NCBI GenBank assembly: GCA_963705525.1
Contig: CAVPJW010000007.1
Span: forward strand, 744,001-808,000
Length of the DNA: 64,000 nucleotides
From: CAVPJW01 sp963705525
GTDB lineage: Bacteria; Acidobacteriota; Vicinamibacteria; Vicinamibacterales; CAVPJW01
Direction: 5' to 3'
In this document: positions 26,625 through 36,295 of the stretch, in pieces
How the letters are laid out: each line of letters starts with the position of its first letter
Numbering within the stretch: the stretch's first letter is position 1
Made by a program: the position numbers and the translations under genes
Notes under the pieces: model-generated
Told to the model about the DNA's origin: nothing
The model's database searches: none
What the model saw: only the letters and a program-made list of their open reading frames with translations

Positions 26625-27700
26625 ACCTCAACGGTTTTCCTCGCCGTCTCCGCCCACGTGAACTCCCGCGCGCGCGCCTGTCCACGGAGTATCCGCTGCG
26701 CAGTCGATGAGCGATTGGCCGTGACAGAAGCGAGCGTGGCAGTCATGTCGTTCACATTCATCGGATCGAAGTACACGGCGGCGTCACCGGCCACCTCACG
26801 GAAGACTGGAATCTCCGAACATGCGAGGGGGGTTCCACAGGCCAGGGCCTCGAGAACCGGCAGGCCGAAACCTTCGTGAAGGGATGGGACGACCGTCGTT
26901 GCGGCACCGCGGTAAAGCGTGGCGAGCTGGTCGTCCGTCACGTAGCCGCTGAGCCGAATCCACGCCGGCTGCTCGTCGCCAATCGCGCGCCTCAAATCCT
27001 CGCGATCCCAGTTCCCATCCCCAGCCAGGACGAGCTCGGGCCCGTGATCGTTCTGGAGTTGACGGACCGCCGCGAGAAGTCGCTCCAGGTTTTTGTTCGG
27101 CCCGGCGCCGCCGACGTACAGGATGTATCTGCCTGGTTGCGGACGGTCCGCGCGGCGATGCTGATGAAAGACCTCGCCGACACCTGGGTGAACCACCACG
27201 ACATCGCTCACGTCGACACCGGCGCGGGTTTCGAGCTCGTGTCTCGTGAAGGCTGAGATCGTCATCAAACGGACGTGCTCCTGGCGGATAAACTCGAGCG
27301 CTCGCAGGGTTGCGGCGTGGTAGTTCGTCTTGAAAGGCGGGCTCGAAAGGGGCGCGATGTCGTGAACCGTCGCCACGATGGGACGGATTCTCGTCGGCAA
27401 CACAAACCGGGTCGGCGAGTGCATGAGATCCACATCGCCGAAGACGGTCTCGAGCTCAATGCCGCCGGCCGCGTCCCAGAAACGATCGGGACAGCTGGGT
27501 TGATAGTCGGCGAACGCGAACTGGACATTTCTGCAGGATTCCACTCGAGCCACGAGATCGGTCGCCATTGGTGCTCGCGGCAGTAGAACACGTAGCTCGA
27601 CATCCTTGACCGTCGCCAGGGCCCGAACGAGTTCGCACGTGTAGCGTCCCCAGCCTCGGCCGGTGAAGACAGGGATTCTCGCGTCGATTCCAATGATCAC
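26591..27700 (-). CDS. Glycosyltransferase family 4 (GT-B fold)
   Basis: This 369-residue GT-B enzyme has an N-terminal GRGWGRYTCEL segment, an interdomain ILYVGGAGPNKNLERLL acceptor/donor-hinge motif, and the family EX7E-like motif in PSLHEGFGLPVLEALACGTP. It would transfer a sugar from a nucleotide-activated donor to a glycan or lipid carrier. It overlaps the upstream gene by 4 bp, forming a leftward operon of three genes (30754 to 26591). Donor and acceptor are unknown. Confidence 0.9.
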   Translation of the reverse strand: MIIGIDARIPVFTGRGWGRYTCELVRALATVKDVELRVLLPRAPMATDLVARVESCRNVQFAFADYQPSCPDRFWDAAGGIELETVFGDVDLMHSPTRFVLPTRIRPIVATVHDIAPLSSPPFKTNYHAATLRALEFIRQEHVRLMTISAFTRHELETRAGVDVSDVVVVHPGVGEVFHQHRRADRPQPGRYILYVGGAGPNKNLERLLAAVRQLQNDHGPELVLAGDGNWDREDLRRAIGDEQPAWIRLSGYVTDDQLATLYRGAATTVVPSLHEGFGLPVLEALACGTPLACSEIPVFREVAGDAAVYFDPMNVNDMTATLASVTANRSSTAQRILRGQARAREFTWAETARKTVEVYRTVLQRACV

Positions 27701-29319
27701 GCGCTCATGCCCACGGGGTTGGCTCGCTCATGCTGAACGAGACGGCCGTTCGACCGCGCCAGATCGGCGATGACGCCGGCAGCGTGTCTGGGCCCACGAG
27801 TCAATTCATCGTCTCGCCGGAACCGAATCTGGGCTTCATCGTCTCGGCGATCGGCGCGGAGCGCCTGCACGAGCGCATCAGACAGCGCTGATTTCGTGCA
27901 TACCCAGGTCGCGAGTCCTTCCGAGATCAGTGGCAACAGCTGCGGAATCGGATCGGGCGACACAAGGATCACAGGATGGCCAAGGCGGACCGCTTCCACG
28001 GCCATGTGCGACGAGTGCGTCACGAGCACATCCGAAGCCTGGATCGCGCTTCGAGTATCAAAATGCGCGGATACCCTCACTCGCCGGTTCATCAGCTTCA
28101 CGAGCGGCGGCCATTCGTAAGGATGGGGCCGGATGACCAGAGCGCATCCCGGAATCATGGCCACACAGCCCGCCAGCATCGGCAGGATCACCGCGTTCGA
28201 TGCCTGGCCCTGCGACGCAAAAAGGACGACCCGCGTTCGCGAATCGAGATGCAGCAATCTCCGGTACTCTTCAGCGATGCTTCGAGACCCGGCGCGGTTG
28301 TCGGCAGCGTCGTCAGACAGCCTTGCCAGGGCGAACAGGTTCGGCGATACGCCGCCGCGGCCGATGAACCTGGCGGCGAGACCAGAGGACACAAAAGTCC
28401 TCGTCGAAACGGAAGGATGAATGAGGGGCGTCTTGCGGAAGATCTGATCGCGGTCGAGCGGTGCTGCCACGACCGGCAACCCACGCCTCCCCGCCTCGAG
28501 GCCGACGAGCCGGGCGAGCGGCTGCCGTTCATCCGGAATCACAACCACCGCTGGATTGACCACCTGCAAGGCTGATTGGACGGCAAGGAAGTTCTCCGCA
28601 AGCCGTCGAAGAGATCGAGGGCTGATCGTTCGTTGCAGGACGGCGTTCGGCAGAGACCCGTGCTCGCGTCCCAGCGAGTTCTCCAGAGCTTTGCGCGCAC
28701 TGTCGCTGAACCGCTTCGCGATGGCCGGATGAGTGCGGTCCCGAAATCTGGTCGCGGGCAACCAGTGGAGGCCCGCATCCGTGAACGCACGGCCATGGCG
28801 GCCGAGCACATCATCGTGGGCAAGCACGAGATGCTCGAGATCGTAATCGTGACGGAGCGCCTCGACGACGAATCGCAAGGCCGCAACCGCCCGGCGGTAC
28901 ATCGAGCCCGCGATCAGGATCTGGCCACGCGTTCGGTCGTTCGGCCTCCGTCGCCGGCCGTGAACACCAGCGATGCCGCGCTCGAGAAGGTCCCCGATGA
29001 AACCCAACCGCGCGGAGAGCACGCCGACCAGATACTCCTGACCGACCTGCCCTTGCCATAGATTGCGCGTCACCGAATCGACGACTGAATGATAGGCAGC
29101 TCGCCGCCCCTCGGGAGGGCTCAACGCGGCGCCCCGATCGACCTGACTCGCGTGCCGATACGCCTCGTCATAGAGGGCGTCCGCGACGTCGTACTGAATG
29201 ACGTCCCACAGGTCGGTCGGCCCTATCCTCACCTCTCTCAATCCGCGAGCGACGGGGGTTTCGCAAAGCTCATGAAAGCGAGCCGTGACTGCGGGCAGAA
29301 CATCTGGAACGGCGTTCAT
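27697..29319 (-). CDS. GT-B-like glycan transferase (capsule or CDP-glycerol transferase-like)
   Basis: The product is about 540 residues from ATG 29317-29319 (a GTG 9 bp upstream is also possible; the 36 codons before it look non-coding). The C-terminal half has a Rossmann-like domain with VVLFASQGQASN, VIRPHPYEWPPL and the segment VTHSSHMAVEAVRLGHPVILV. The same order is seen in capsule polysaccharide and CDP-glycerol glycerophosphotransferase-like GT-B proteins. The N-terminal part holds an ILIAGSMYRRAVAALRFVVEAL segment consistent with the first GT-B domain. I cannot name the exact family. It is coupled to the GT4 gene by a 4-bp overlap. Confidence 0.6.
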   Translation of the reverse strand: MNAVPDVLPAVTARFHELCETPVARGLREVRIGPTDLWDVIQYDVADALYDEAYRHASQVDRGAALSPPEGRRAAYHSVVDSVTRNLWQGQVGQEYLVGVLSARLGFIGDLLERGIAGVHGRRRRPNDRTRGQILIAGSMYRRAVAALRFVVEALRHDYDLEHLVLAHDDVLGRHGRAFTDAGLHWLPATRFRDRTHPAIAKRFSDSARKALENSLGREHGSLPNAVLQRTISPRSLRRLAENFLAVQSALQVVNPAVVVIPDERQPLARLVGLEAGRRGLPVVAAPLDRDQIFRKTPLIHPSVSTRTFVSSGLAARFIGRGGVSPNLFALARLSDDAADNRAGSRSIAEEYRRLLHLDSRTRVVLFASQGQASNAVILPMLAGCVAMIPGCALVIRPHPYEWPPLVKLMNRRVRVSAHFDTRSAIQASDVLVTHSSHMAVEAVRLGHPVILVSPDPIPQLLPLISEGLATWVCTKSALSDALVQALRADRRDDEAQIRFRRDDELTRGPRHAAGVIADLARSNGRLVQHERANPVGMSA

Positions 29320-29368
29320 CTGACTCACGACATCACCACGACAATTCTGCAGAAAGCACTCGGGGGAC

Positions 29369-30754
29369 TCACTGTTCCAGCCGGGCCCGCAACGCGCCCA
29401 ACTCGTTGGACACCGCCCGGTAGCCATCCTCGACCGACCCGAATTCAGAGGCAGCCGCAGCGGTGGTCACCGGGCCCGAAAGCGCCGATGCGTATCCTCT
29501 GACGTGGTTGACCATCGCTCCATACAACGTGGAGGACGGTACCCCGCCCGATGGCCGCCAATTGTTCTTCAGAGGAAGCGACGAGGCGAACTGGATCTCA
29601 GCGCCGCGCTTCAATGCCGTTCTAGTGGGCGGTTCAAGTAAACCATCCGGACCGGCGAGCACGCGACCGCTTGCGGCGATCGCTGCCCCGTCAAAGGGTG
29701 AAAGCTCCCGCCAGCATTTCCACATGGACTGCGACAAGATCACGGGGTAAGACAGAGAAGGAAAGTACGACCGGAGATCACCATTCGCACACGGGCGGTT
29801 CCACACTCGTTCGGTCTCCTGATGCAGTGCTCCCACTTCGACCAGTAGATTGCGGAGCGCGTGCTCCGGGATTCGGTCGGGCACCACGAATGCCAGGCTC
29901 AGCCGATCGCGTGACATGTACGAGACCCACAGCACGACGGAACAGGAGACCATGTTCGTTTTGTGAAGCGCTTGCAGGCATCGAGGGCCAAAGAGATGGG
30001 CAGCTTCTGCAGCCGCAGACGACGGTGCCTGTGGGACTACGACTCCCGGCTCTTGTTCGCCCGGCTCGAGCCGTTCGCAAACCCGGGTCAGCCGGTGGAA
30101 GATGCCCGACACGTTGTCCACAACCTCTTCCCGCGCATCGTTCGGTGACTCCCCAAGTCGTCGCAGCCGCTTTCCCACATTCGCCACGCGGTGGTCGGCA
30201 CGTCGTCGTGCCATATTTGATGGAGCACCGGTGTACTGAAGCCAGGTCGGTATCAGAAATCGGAGATATCGTGTCAGGGCATCCCGCAGGAACTCCCGTT
30301 CCTCGCAAACACGGGGGGACATCTGCAATGCACGATTCACATCAGGACGATTGGATCGGACGAAGAGCGGTTCCGCATGCTTGAGGGACGCCGTCGGCAT
30401 TGGTCCGAAGCGGAGGAAGTCTTCGTATTCCTCGAGCGTCATGACCTCCATCTCGCCAAGCGGGGGCACGGCACGCTTGATCGAGCGGTAGCGGCACCAG
30501 AGGTGGCCAAGAAACGCAGGCATTCGCGCGTCCTCGATCCGATCGGTCAGGACCGTCAGGTCGTAGTCGCTCAAGCCTGCCACCCAGTCTCGGCCCTCGT
30601 CACCGACTCGCAGCATGACGGCAAGCACACCCGGAACGGACTGAAGACGTCGGACGGTCCACGACAGCCCCACTTCGTAGGCCCGGTGGTACAGGCTGCG
30701 AAGCCCTGGCCAATCGTTCGTGGTCACGACCACTCGGGCGGCGAGATCGATCAT
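29369..30754 (-). CDS. Nucleotidyltransferase-fold protein of unknown function
   Basis: ATG 30752-30754 (461 residues) is preferred to the longer frame because the extra 36 codons look non-coding. Near the N terminus the segment VLAVMLRVGDEG is followed by G60-L-S62-D63-Y-D65-LTVL. This resembles the G-S/D-x-D catalytic loop of Pol-beta-type nucleotidyltransferases. The rest (helical, many Arg and Trp) is unassigned. It heads the leftward three-gene unit and is divergent from the GT9 gene (101-bp gap). It may modify a glycan or small molecule with a nucleotide, but this is only an inference. Confidence 0.5.
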   Translation of the reverse strand: MIDLAARVVVTTNDWPGLRSLYHRAYEVGLSWTVRRLQSVPGVLAVMLRVGDEGRDWVAGLSDYDLTVLTDRIEDARMPAFLGHLWCRYRSIKRAVPPLGEMEVMTLEEYEDFLRFGPMPTASLKHAEPLFVRSNRPDVNRALQMSPRVCEEREFLRDALTRYLRFLIPTWLQYTGAPSNMARRRADHRVANVGKRLRRLGESPNDAREEVVDNVSGIFHRLTRVCERLEPGEQEPGVVVPQAPSSAAAEAAHLFGPRCLQALHKTNMVSCSVVLWVSYMSRDRLSLAFVVPDRIPEHALRNLLVEVGALHQETERVWNRPCANGDLRSYFPSLSYPVILSQSMWKCWRELSPFDGAAIAASGRVLAGPDGLLEPPTRTALKRGAEIQFASSLPLKNNWRPSGGVPSSTLYGAMVNHVRGYASALSGPVTTAAAASEFGSVEDGYRAVSNELGALRARLEQ

Positions 30755-30855
30755 GACGACGTCACTCCTGCTCTGCGAGGGGGCACAGTACCCGGCGGCC
30801 GATGGCGAGTATATGACCTCGCCCGGCCTGCCAGAAGGGCTTTGGCAATCTCGGC

Positions 30856-31818
30856 ATGACAAAGGTGCTGGTGTGTAGAACCGGCGCGTTCGGTGATGTC
30901 TGCATGGCGCTGCCGATTGTGCACGCGTTGACGAGGCATTGTGAGGTGCATTGGCTGATCGGACGAATCTACGCTCCGCTTCTGCAGTTGTTCCCCCAGG
31001 TCAGGTGCCGGCTCGTGGTCGTCGATCGAAAACAGCCGGCCGAAGACGACCGCCTCGTGTTCGAACTGTCCGCGGCCGGCTTCGATGCCCTGTTGGATCT
31101 TTCCAACTGGAACGACATCGCCACGCTCGCGATGCGTCTCAGGAGCATTCCAATGAGAGCCATTGCCTACGACTCCACGCGCAGCTACGCGCTTCAGCGG
31201 ATGCGCAATGCGCTTCCGTGGTTCAAGCCGTTCAATCGGGTCGTGAAGATCGATGGCTGTGTCCATCGCACAGCCAAGTGGCAGCGACTGGTCGAAGCAG
31301 CGCTCGGTTACACGCTCACGATCGACTGGCTTCTTCCCGCAGTTCTCCAACGCGGACCGTCGGTTCGCGTATTCGTTCACCCTCACGCGAGCAAGGCGAG
31401 TAAGCGCTGGCCAGTGGAGAGATTTGTCGATGTGCTGTCTGGCCTGGGTCGCGGCACGACGCTGCATTGTTTCGTCAACGAGGGGCAACCCGCCGAAAGA
31501 CCGGAATCTGTGGCGCTGAGCGCCCGGCTGAGAGACACGGGAATTGGCGTGACGATGGTGCCGTTCAGTTCGACGTTTGCCACATTGAAAGCGGCTCTCG
31601 GCCAGGTGGATTTCGCGCTGGGACTGGACAGCGGTCCGATGCATCTGGCTTCCCTACTCGGCGTTCCCACTATCGTGGTGTACGGCCCCTATCGTCCAAC
31701 GGAAGTTGCGCCTCTCTGGAGATCTGTGGCGATTGTGCCCTCCAGTCGGCGGGGCACGGCAATTGACATCGAACCCGTCGAGGTTTCACAAGCCATCCAC
31801 GCTTTTCTCTCGCGCTGA
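30856..31818 (+). CDS. Glycosyltransferase family 9 (heptosyltransferase-like)
   Basis: This 320-residue GT-B enzyme opens with MTKVLVCRTGAFGDVCMALP, the typical GT9 start that contacts the acceptor. Its C-terminal donor site includes GLDSGPMHLASLLGVPTIVVYGP, the GT9 signature. It probably adds a heptose or similar sugar to lipopolysaccharide core or another surface glycan. It stands alone on the plus strand opposite the three-gene glycan unit. Confidence 0.92.
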   Translation: MTKVLVCRTGAFGDVCMALPIVHALTRHCEVHWLIGRIYAPLLQLFPQVRCRLVVVDRKQPAEDDRLVFELSAAGFDALLDLSNWNDIATLAMRLRSIPMRAIAYDSTRSYALQRMRNALPWFKPFNRVVKIDGCVHRTAKWQRLVEAALGYTLTIDWLLPAVLQRGPSVRVFVHPHASKASKRWPVERFVDVLSGLGRGTTLHCFVNEGQPAERPESVALSARLRDTGIGVTMVPFSSTFATLKAALGQVDFALGLDSGPMHLASLLGVPTIVVYGPYRPTEVAPLWRSVAIVPSSRRGTAIDIEPVEVSQAIHAFLSR

Positions 31819-31904
31819 CCGGCCCGAGATGTGACAGGCATCGCGCGGATTCGGTCGACCCGATGAATGTCCGCTACAATGTTCCCTTTTTTGGGAGTGA
31901 CTCG

Positions 31905-33856
31905 ATGACCAATCGGTTTCGGTTTCGACGCGGCCTCAAGACCACTGTCGTTTTTCTCGCGCTCACGCCTGGTGCGTACGCGCAGACTCCACCTCTCGAA
32001 CCAGACGTTCCCGCCAAGTACGAGGCGCCAAAGGCATCGTACGACTACGTCAAGCGCGAGGTGATGATTCCCATGCGCGACGGCGTCAAGCTGTACACCG
32101 TCATCGTGATCCCGAAAGGTGCGAAGAACGCGCCGATCCTCCTCACGCGCACGCCTTACAACGCCGCCCAGCGCGCCACGCGCAATCAGTCGCCGCACAT
32201 GCTGGCGACGCTGCCCCAGGGCGACGAGGTGTTCGTCGCCGACGGCTACATCCGCGTGTTCCAGGACGTCCGCGGCAAGTACGGTTCGGAGGGCGACTAC
32301 GTGATGACGCGCCCGCTGAGCGGACCGCTCAACTCGATCGAAGGTCGACCACGCCACCGACGCGTACGACACCATCGAGTGGCTCGTGAAGAACGTCGCC
32401 CGAATCGAATGGCAAGGTCGGCATGCTCGGCAGCTCGTACGAGGGCTTCACGGTCGTGATGGCGCTCGTCAATCCGCATCCCGCGCTGAAGGTGGCCGCG
32501 CCGATGAGCCCGATGGTCGACGGCTGGATGGGCGACGATTGGTTTCACTACGGCGCGTTCCGCCAGACCAACTTCGACTATTTCACCGGACAGACAACCG
32601 TCAGGGGCGCGGGCGACTCAGATCGCTCGCCAGGGCTACGACGACTACGAGAACTTCCGGCGCGCCGGTTCGGCCGGCGACTACGCGAGAGCGTCGCGGC
32701 CTCGATCAATTGCCGTACTGGCGCAAGGTGTCGGAACACCCGGCCTACGACGCGTTCTGGCAGGAGCAGGCGCTCGACAAGACGATGGCCGCGCAGCCGC
32801 TCAAGGTGCCGACGATGTGGATTCAAGGATTATGGGACCAGGAGGATATGTGGGGCGCCATCCACGCTATCTGGCGGTCGAGCCCAAGGACAGCGGCAAC
32901 AACATGAACTACCTGGTGATGGGGCCGTGGCGGCACAGCGGCGTGAACTACGACGGCACGACGCTGGGGCCGCTGCAAGTGGAACGGCGACACCGCGCTG
33001 CGAGTTCCGGCGCGACGTGCTCAAGCCGTTCTTCGATCAGTACCTGAAGGACGGCGCACCGAAGGCGGACACGCCGCCCGTCTTCATCTACAACACGGGC
33101 GAGAATCACTGGGATCGTCTGAAGGCATGGCCGCTGGCCTGTGAGAACGGATGCGCGGCGAAGTCCAAGGCCGCTCTACCTCACAGCCGGATCGGGTCTG
33201 TCATTCACCGCACCCACCGGCGATGCGAAATCGGCGGGCGCCTACGACGAATACGTCTCCGATCCGGCCAAGCCCGTCCCGTACCTGCCTCGTCCGGTGC
33301 GATTCGCGGACGGCGACGCTCTGGCAGCCGCTGGCTTCTCACCGACCAGCGGTGCGTCGCCGACCGCTCCGACGTGCTCGACGTACGTCACGCCGTCGCT
33401 CGACTGAGCCCCTGCAGAGTCAGCGGCGCGCCCGTCGTCAATCTCGTCGCGTCGACCAGCGGAACTGACAGCGACTGGGTGGTGAAGCTGATCGACGTGT
33501 ACCCGGACGAGGTGCCGAGCCAGCCGGAGATGGGCGGCTATCAACTGAGCGTGGCGATGGACATTTTCCGCGGCCGCTATCGGGAAAGCTTCGAGACGCC
33601 CAAGGCCATCGCGCCGAATACGCCGCTGCCCTACAAGTTCACGCTGCCGACCGTGAACCACGTGTTTCTGCCGGGACACCGCATCATGGTGCAGGTGCAG
33701 TCGAGCTGGTTCCCGCTCTACGATCGCAATCCGCAGACCTTCGTCCCGAACATCTTCTTCGCCAAGCCGGAAGACTATGTGAAGGCGACCCAGCGGATCT
33801 ACCACGCCACGGGGGCCGCCAGCCTCATCGATCTGCCGGTAGCCTCAGCGCGGTAA
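31905..33856 (+). pseudogene. CocE/NonD family hydrolase (X-Pro dipeptidyl-peptidase-like), frame broken about ten times between 32342 and 33460
   Basis: ATG 31905 follows a GGGAG ribosome site and opens a signal peptide (VVFLALTPGAYAQ). The first 145 residues are intact, with MIPMRDGVKLYTVIV and VFQDVRGKYGSEGDY. From 32342 on the frame changes roughly every 100 bp, but the pieces continue in order: the nucleophile elbow GKVGMLGSSYEGF, then FWQEQALDKTM, GLWDQEDMWGAI, MGPWRHSG and the C-terminal jelly-roll VSGAPVVNLV, VNHVFLPGHRIMVQVQSSWFPLYDRNPQTF. The last 130 residues are intact. CocE/NonD enzymes cleave acyl or peptide ester bonds with Ser-His-Asp. Most likely a full gene of about 650 residues with consensus errors. 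Confidence 0.7.
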
Positions 33857-33865
33857 GAGGCGAAG

Positions 33866-34732
33866 ATGGCGTCTTCCGATTCTTCCGGTCGCCGATTCCA
33901 CTACGCCTGGGTCGTCGCCGTCGCGACGTTCTTCGTACTGGTGGTCACCGCCGGCATCCGCGCGACACCGGGCATCCTGATGGTGCCCCTCGAGGCCGAA
34001 TTCAAGTGGAGCCGCGCCTCGATTTCGGCCGCGGTCGCCATCAACATCGCGCTCTTCGGATTGATCGGCCCGTTTGCAGCGTCGGTGATGGACAAGTGGG
34101 GCCTGCGCCGCGTGATCCTGGCTGCGGTCGCGCTGCTCGCGGTATCAGTCGCGCTCACGACCCAGATGCGCCATCAATGGGAGCTGATGCTGCTCTGGGG
34201 CGTGCTCGTCGGAACAGGCACCGGCGTCACCTCGCTCGTCCTCGCTGCCGTCGTCGCGACAAGGTGGTTCGAAGCGAAGCGCGGGCTGGTGCTCGGCGCA
34301 CTCTCCGCAGCCAACGCCACCGGACAACTCGTGTTCCTGCCACTACTCGCACGGCTTGTGCGCGGCCTGTCACTTCTATACTTGCCGTTCACGCTCGAAA
34401 CCGGAGCGCACGGACTGGCCTGGTTCGCCGTGTTCTACGGTCTTGACTGGGTAGCGACCGTTCCTCCGACCGTGCGGCTCACCGGCGACGCCTTCGGTCG
34501 GGAGAACACCGGGGTCGTATACGGCTGGATCGGCGCGAGCCACCAGCTCGGCGCCTCACTCGCCGCATTCGGCGCGGGCGCCGTCAGAACGTTCGCGGGC
34601 GACTACCGGCCCGCATTCTGGATCGCCGGGACCCTGTGCGTGCTGGCCGGCGCCACGTTCCTCACCATCGGTCGGCGATCGTTTCACTCGTCGCCGCTGG
34701 TGCAGAATCTTGCAACAGCACCGGCGCGCTGA
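33866..34732 (+). CDS. MFS transporter with an internal in-frame gap (middle third missing)
   Basis: This 288-residue frame has the start of a 12-helix MFS carrier (helices 1-5, with MDKWGLRRVILA as motif A-like loop and WFEAKRGLVLG) and the end of one (GLDWVATVPPTVRLTGDAFG, GVVYGWIGASHQLGASLAAF). The middle, expected to hold about four helices and the central loop, is absent. The join lies near 34346-34366, where LPLLARLV runs straight into RGLSLLYLPF without a frame change. A normal relative is about 400-420 residues, so roughly 120-130 residues are missing. It is either a real deletion or a collapsed assembly. As it stands it is unlikely to transport. Confidence 0.75.
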   Translation: MASSDSSGRRFHYAWVVAVATFFVLVVTAGIRATPGILMVPLEAEFKWSRASISAAVAINIALFGLIGPFAASVMDKWGLRRVILAAVALLAVSVALTTQMRHQWELMLLWGVLVGTGTGVTSLVLAAVVATRWFEAKRGLVLGALSAANATGQLVFLPLLARLVRGLSLLYLPFTLETGAHGLAWFAVFYGLDWVATVPPTVRLTGDAFGRENTGVVYGWIGASHQLGASLAAFGAGAVRTFAGDYRPAFWIAGTLCVLAGATFLTIGRRSFHSSPLVQNLATAPAR

Positions 34733-34749
34733 AGACTCGGAGGAACATC

Positions 34750-36278
34750 ATGAGCGGCATCCTGACTGACGAGGAACTCGCGGAGCTCGTACCGTCCGAG
34801 CTCGTCACACACCACACGCCGATCCCGACGCGGGTCGTCTCGAGCGACGAGTTCTATCCCGATCCGCAGAATCGTCGGCAGCAGGAGGTCGAGTCGCGCC
34901 TCCTGGCGATGGCCGATGAGCTCGGCTCGAAGCAGGGCATGGACCGTCGCCGATTCTTCCAGACGGCGGCGGGCATGGCGGCGTCGTTCGTCGCGATGAA
35001 CCAGGTCTACGGCCCCCTTTTCGCCGCGAGCCTTGACGAGGCGGCGACGCCTGAGAGGGCGCAGGAACGCGCCGACGGGCTCAAGGGCCAGTTCATCATG
35101 GACATGCACACGCATTTCCTCCGTGACGACACGCGCCTCACGGGCTTCGTCAACATGCGGACCGCCGTCGGGCAGTCGGGCTGGAACAAGGCGCTCGCCG
35201 AGAAGGAGCAGACGCTCGAAGACCTGAAGTACGCGAACTACGTGAAGGAGATCTTTCTCGACAGCGACACCAAGATCGCGCTCATCTCGTCGGCGCCCTC
35301 CGACATTCCGCAAGACTGGTTTCTGACGAACGAGCAGATGGCGGCGGCGCGCGACAGGGTGAACAAGGAAGCGGGTCAGCGTCGCCTGTTCTCGCACATG
35401 ATTTTCACGCCGGGCCAGCCTGGCTGGCTGGACCAGCTCGATGCGGGACTCGCCCTCAAACCTGAATCCGTCAAGGGCTACACGGTCGGCGACAACACGC
35501 ACAAGGAGATCAGCCGCTATCCCTGGCGGATGGACGACGAGAAGGTGGCCTACAAAGGCTACGAGAAGATGCTCAAGGCGGGCGTCAGGAACGTCTGCGT
35601 GCACAAGGGCCTCTTCTCGCCGGGTGTGGAAAAGCAGTTCCCCAACTTGCGCGGCTATGCCGATGCCGCCGACGTGGGGCAGGCCGCGAAGGACTGGCCG
35701 CAGCTCAATTTCATCATCTATCACGCGGCGTATCGCCACGTCGGGGGGATCCGAAAGTCGCGCTGGCCGAGTTCAATCGCACGGGACGCATCGCGTGGAC
35801 GAGCGACCTCGCGGACATCCCTGAGGAGTACGGCGTCACGAACGTCTACGCCGATGTCGGTCAGCTCTTCGCCACAACCCTCGTCGCGGAACCGAATGTG
35901 TGTGCGGCCTTGATGGGCATCCTGATCAAGGGGCTCGGCGTCGACCGGGTGTGCTGGGGCACGGACGCCGTGTGGACTGGCTCGCCGCAGTGGCAGATCG
36001 AAGGCCTGCGACGGCTCGAAATCCCGGAAGCCATGCAGAAGCAGCACGGATTCGCGCCGCTCGGCGACGCGAATGGACCGGTGAAGACCGCGATCTTCGG
36101 CGGGAACAACGCACGCCTTTACGGCATCGAGCCGCGGCAGGCAGCCCTCGCGCTCGAACAGGACCGCTTCGCCGCCGTGAAGCTCGAGTATGAAGCGCAC
36201 GGCGCCGCGCGTTCCAATCTTCGCTACGGATATGTCGTCGGGCCGGTCGGACCTGTGGACCCTTCCATCTTCGCGTAA
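34750..36278 (+). CDS. Tat-type metal-dependent amidohydrolase, one G missing in a G run at about 35745
   Basis: ATG 34750 has an AGGAGG-like site and starts a cytoplasmic-looking stretch of about 65 residues. The twin-arginine motif MDRRRFFQTAAGMAASF follows, so the signal is oddly internal. The TIM-barrel hydrolase begins with FIMDMHTHFL (metal site) and continues to FIIYHAAYRHVGG. There a run of six G breaks the frame; seven G restores DPKVALAEFNRTGRIAW and the C-terminal WGTDAVWTGSPQWQIEGL metal site. With the repair it is about 509 residues of the amidohydrolase-2 (decarboxylase-like) superfamily. Substrate unknown. Confidence 0.78.
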
Positions 36279-36295
36279 CGGACGGCGCGCGTGAT

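Noticed and set aside
25575..30754. Lasso-peptide or RiPP cluster (HprK-like kinase plus nucleotidyltransferase-like gene)
   Set aside because: No B1/PqqD-like, B2 protease, cyclase or precursor frame could be found; glycosyltransferases dominate the region.
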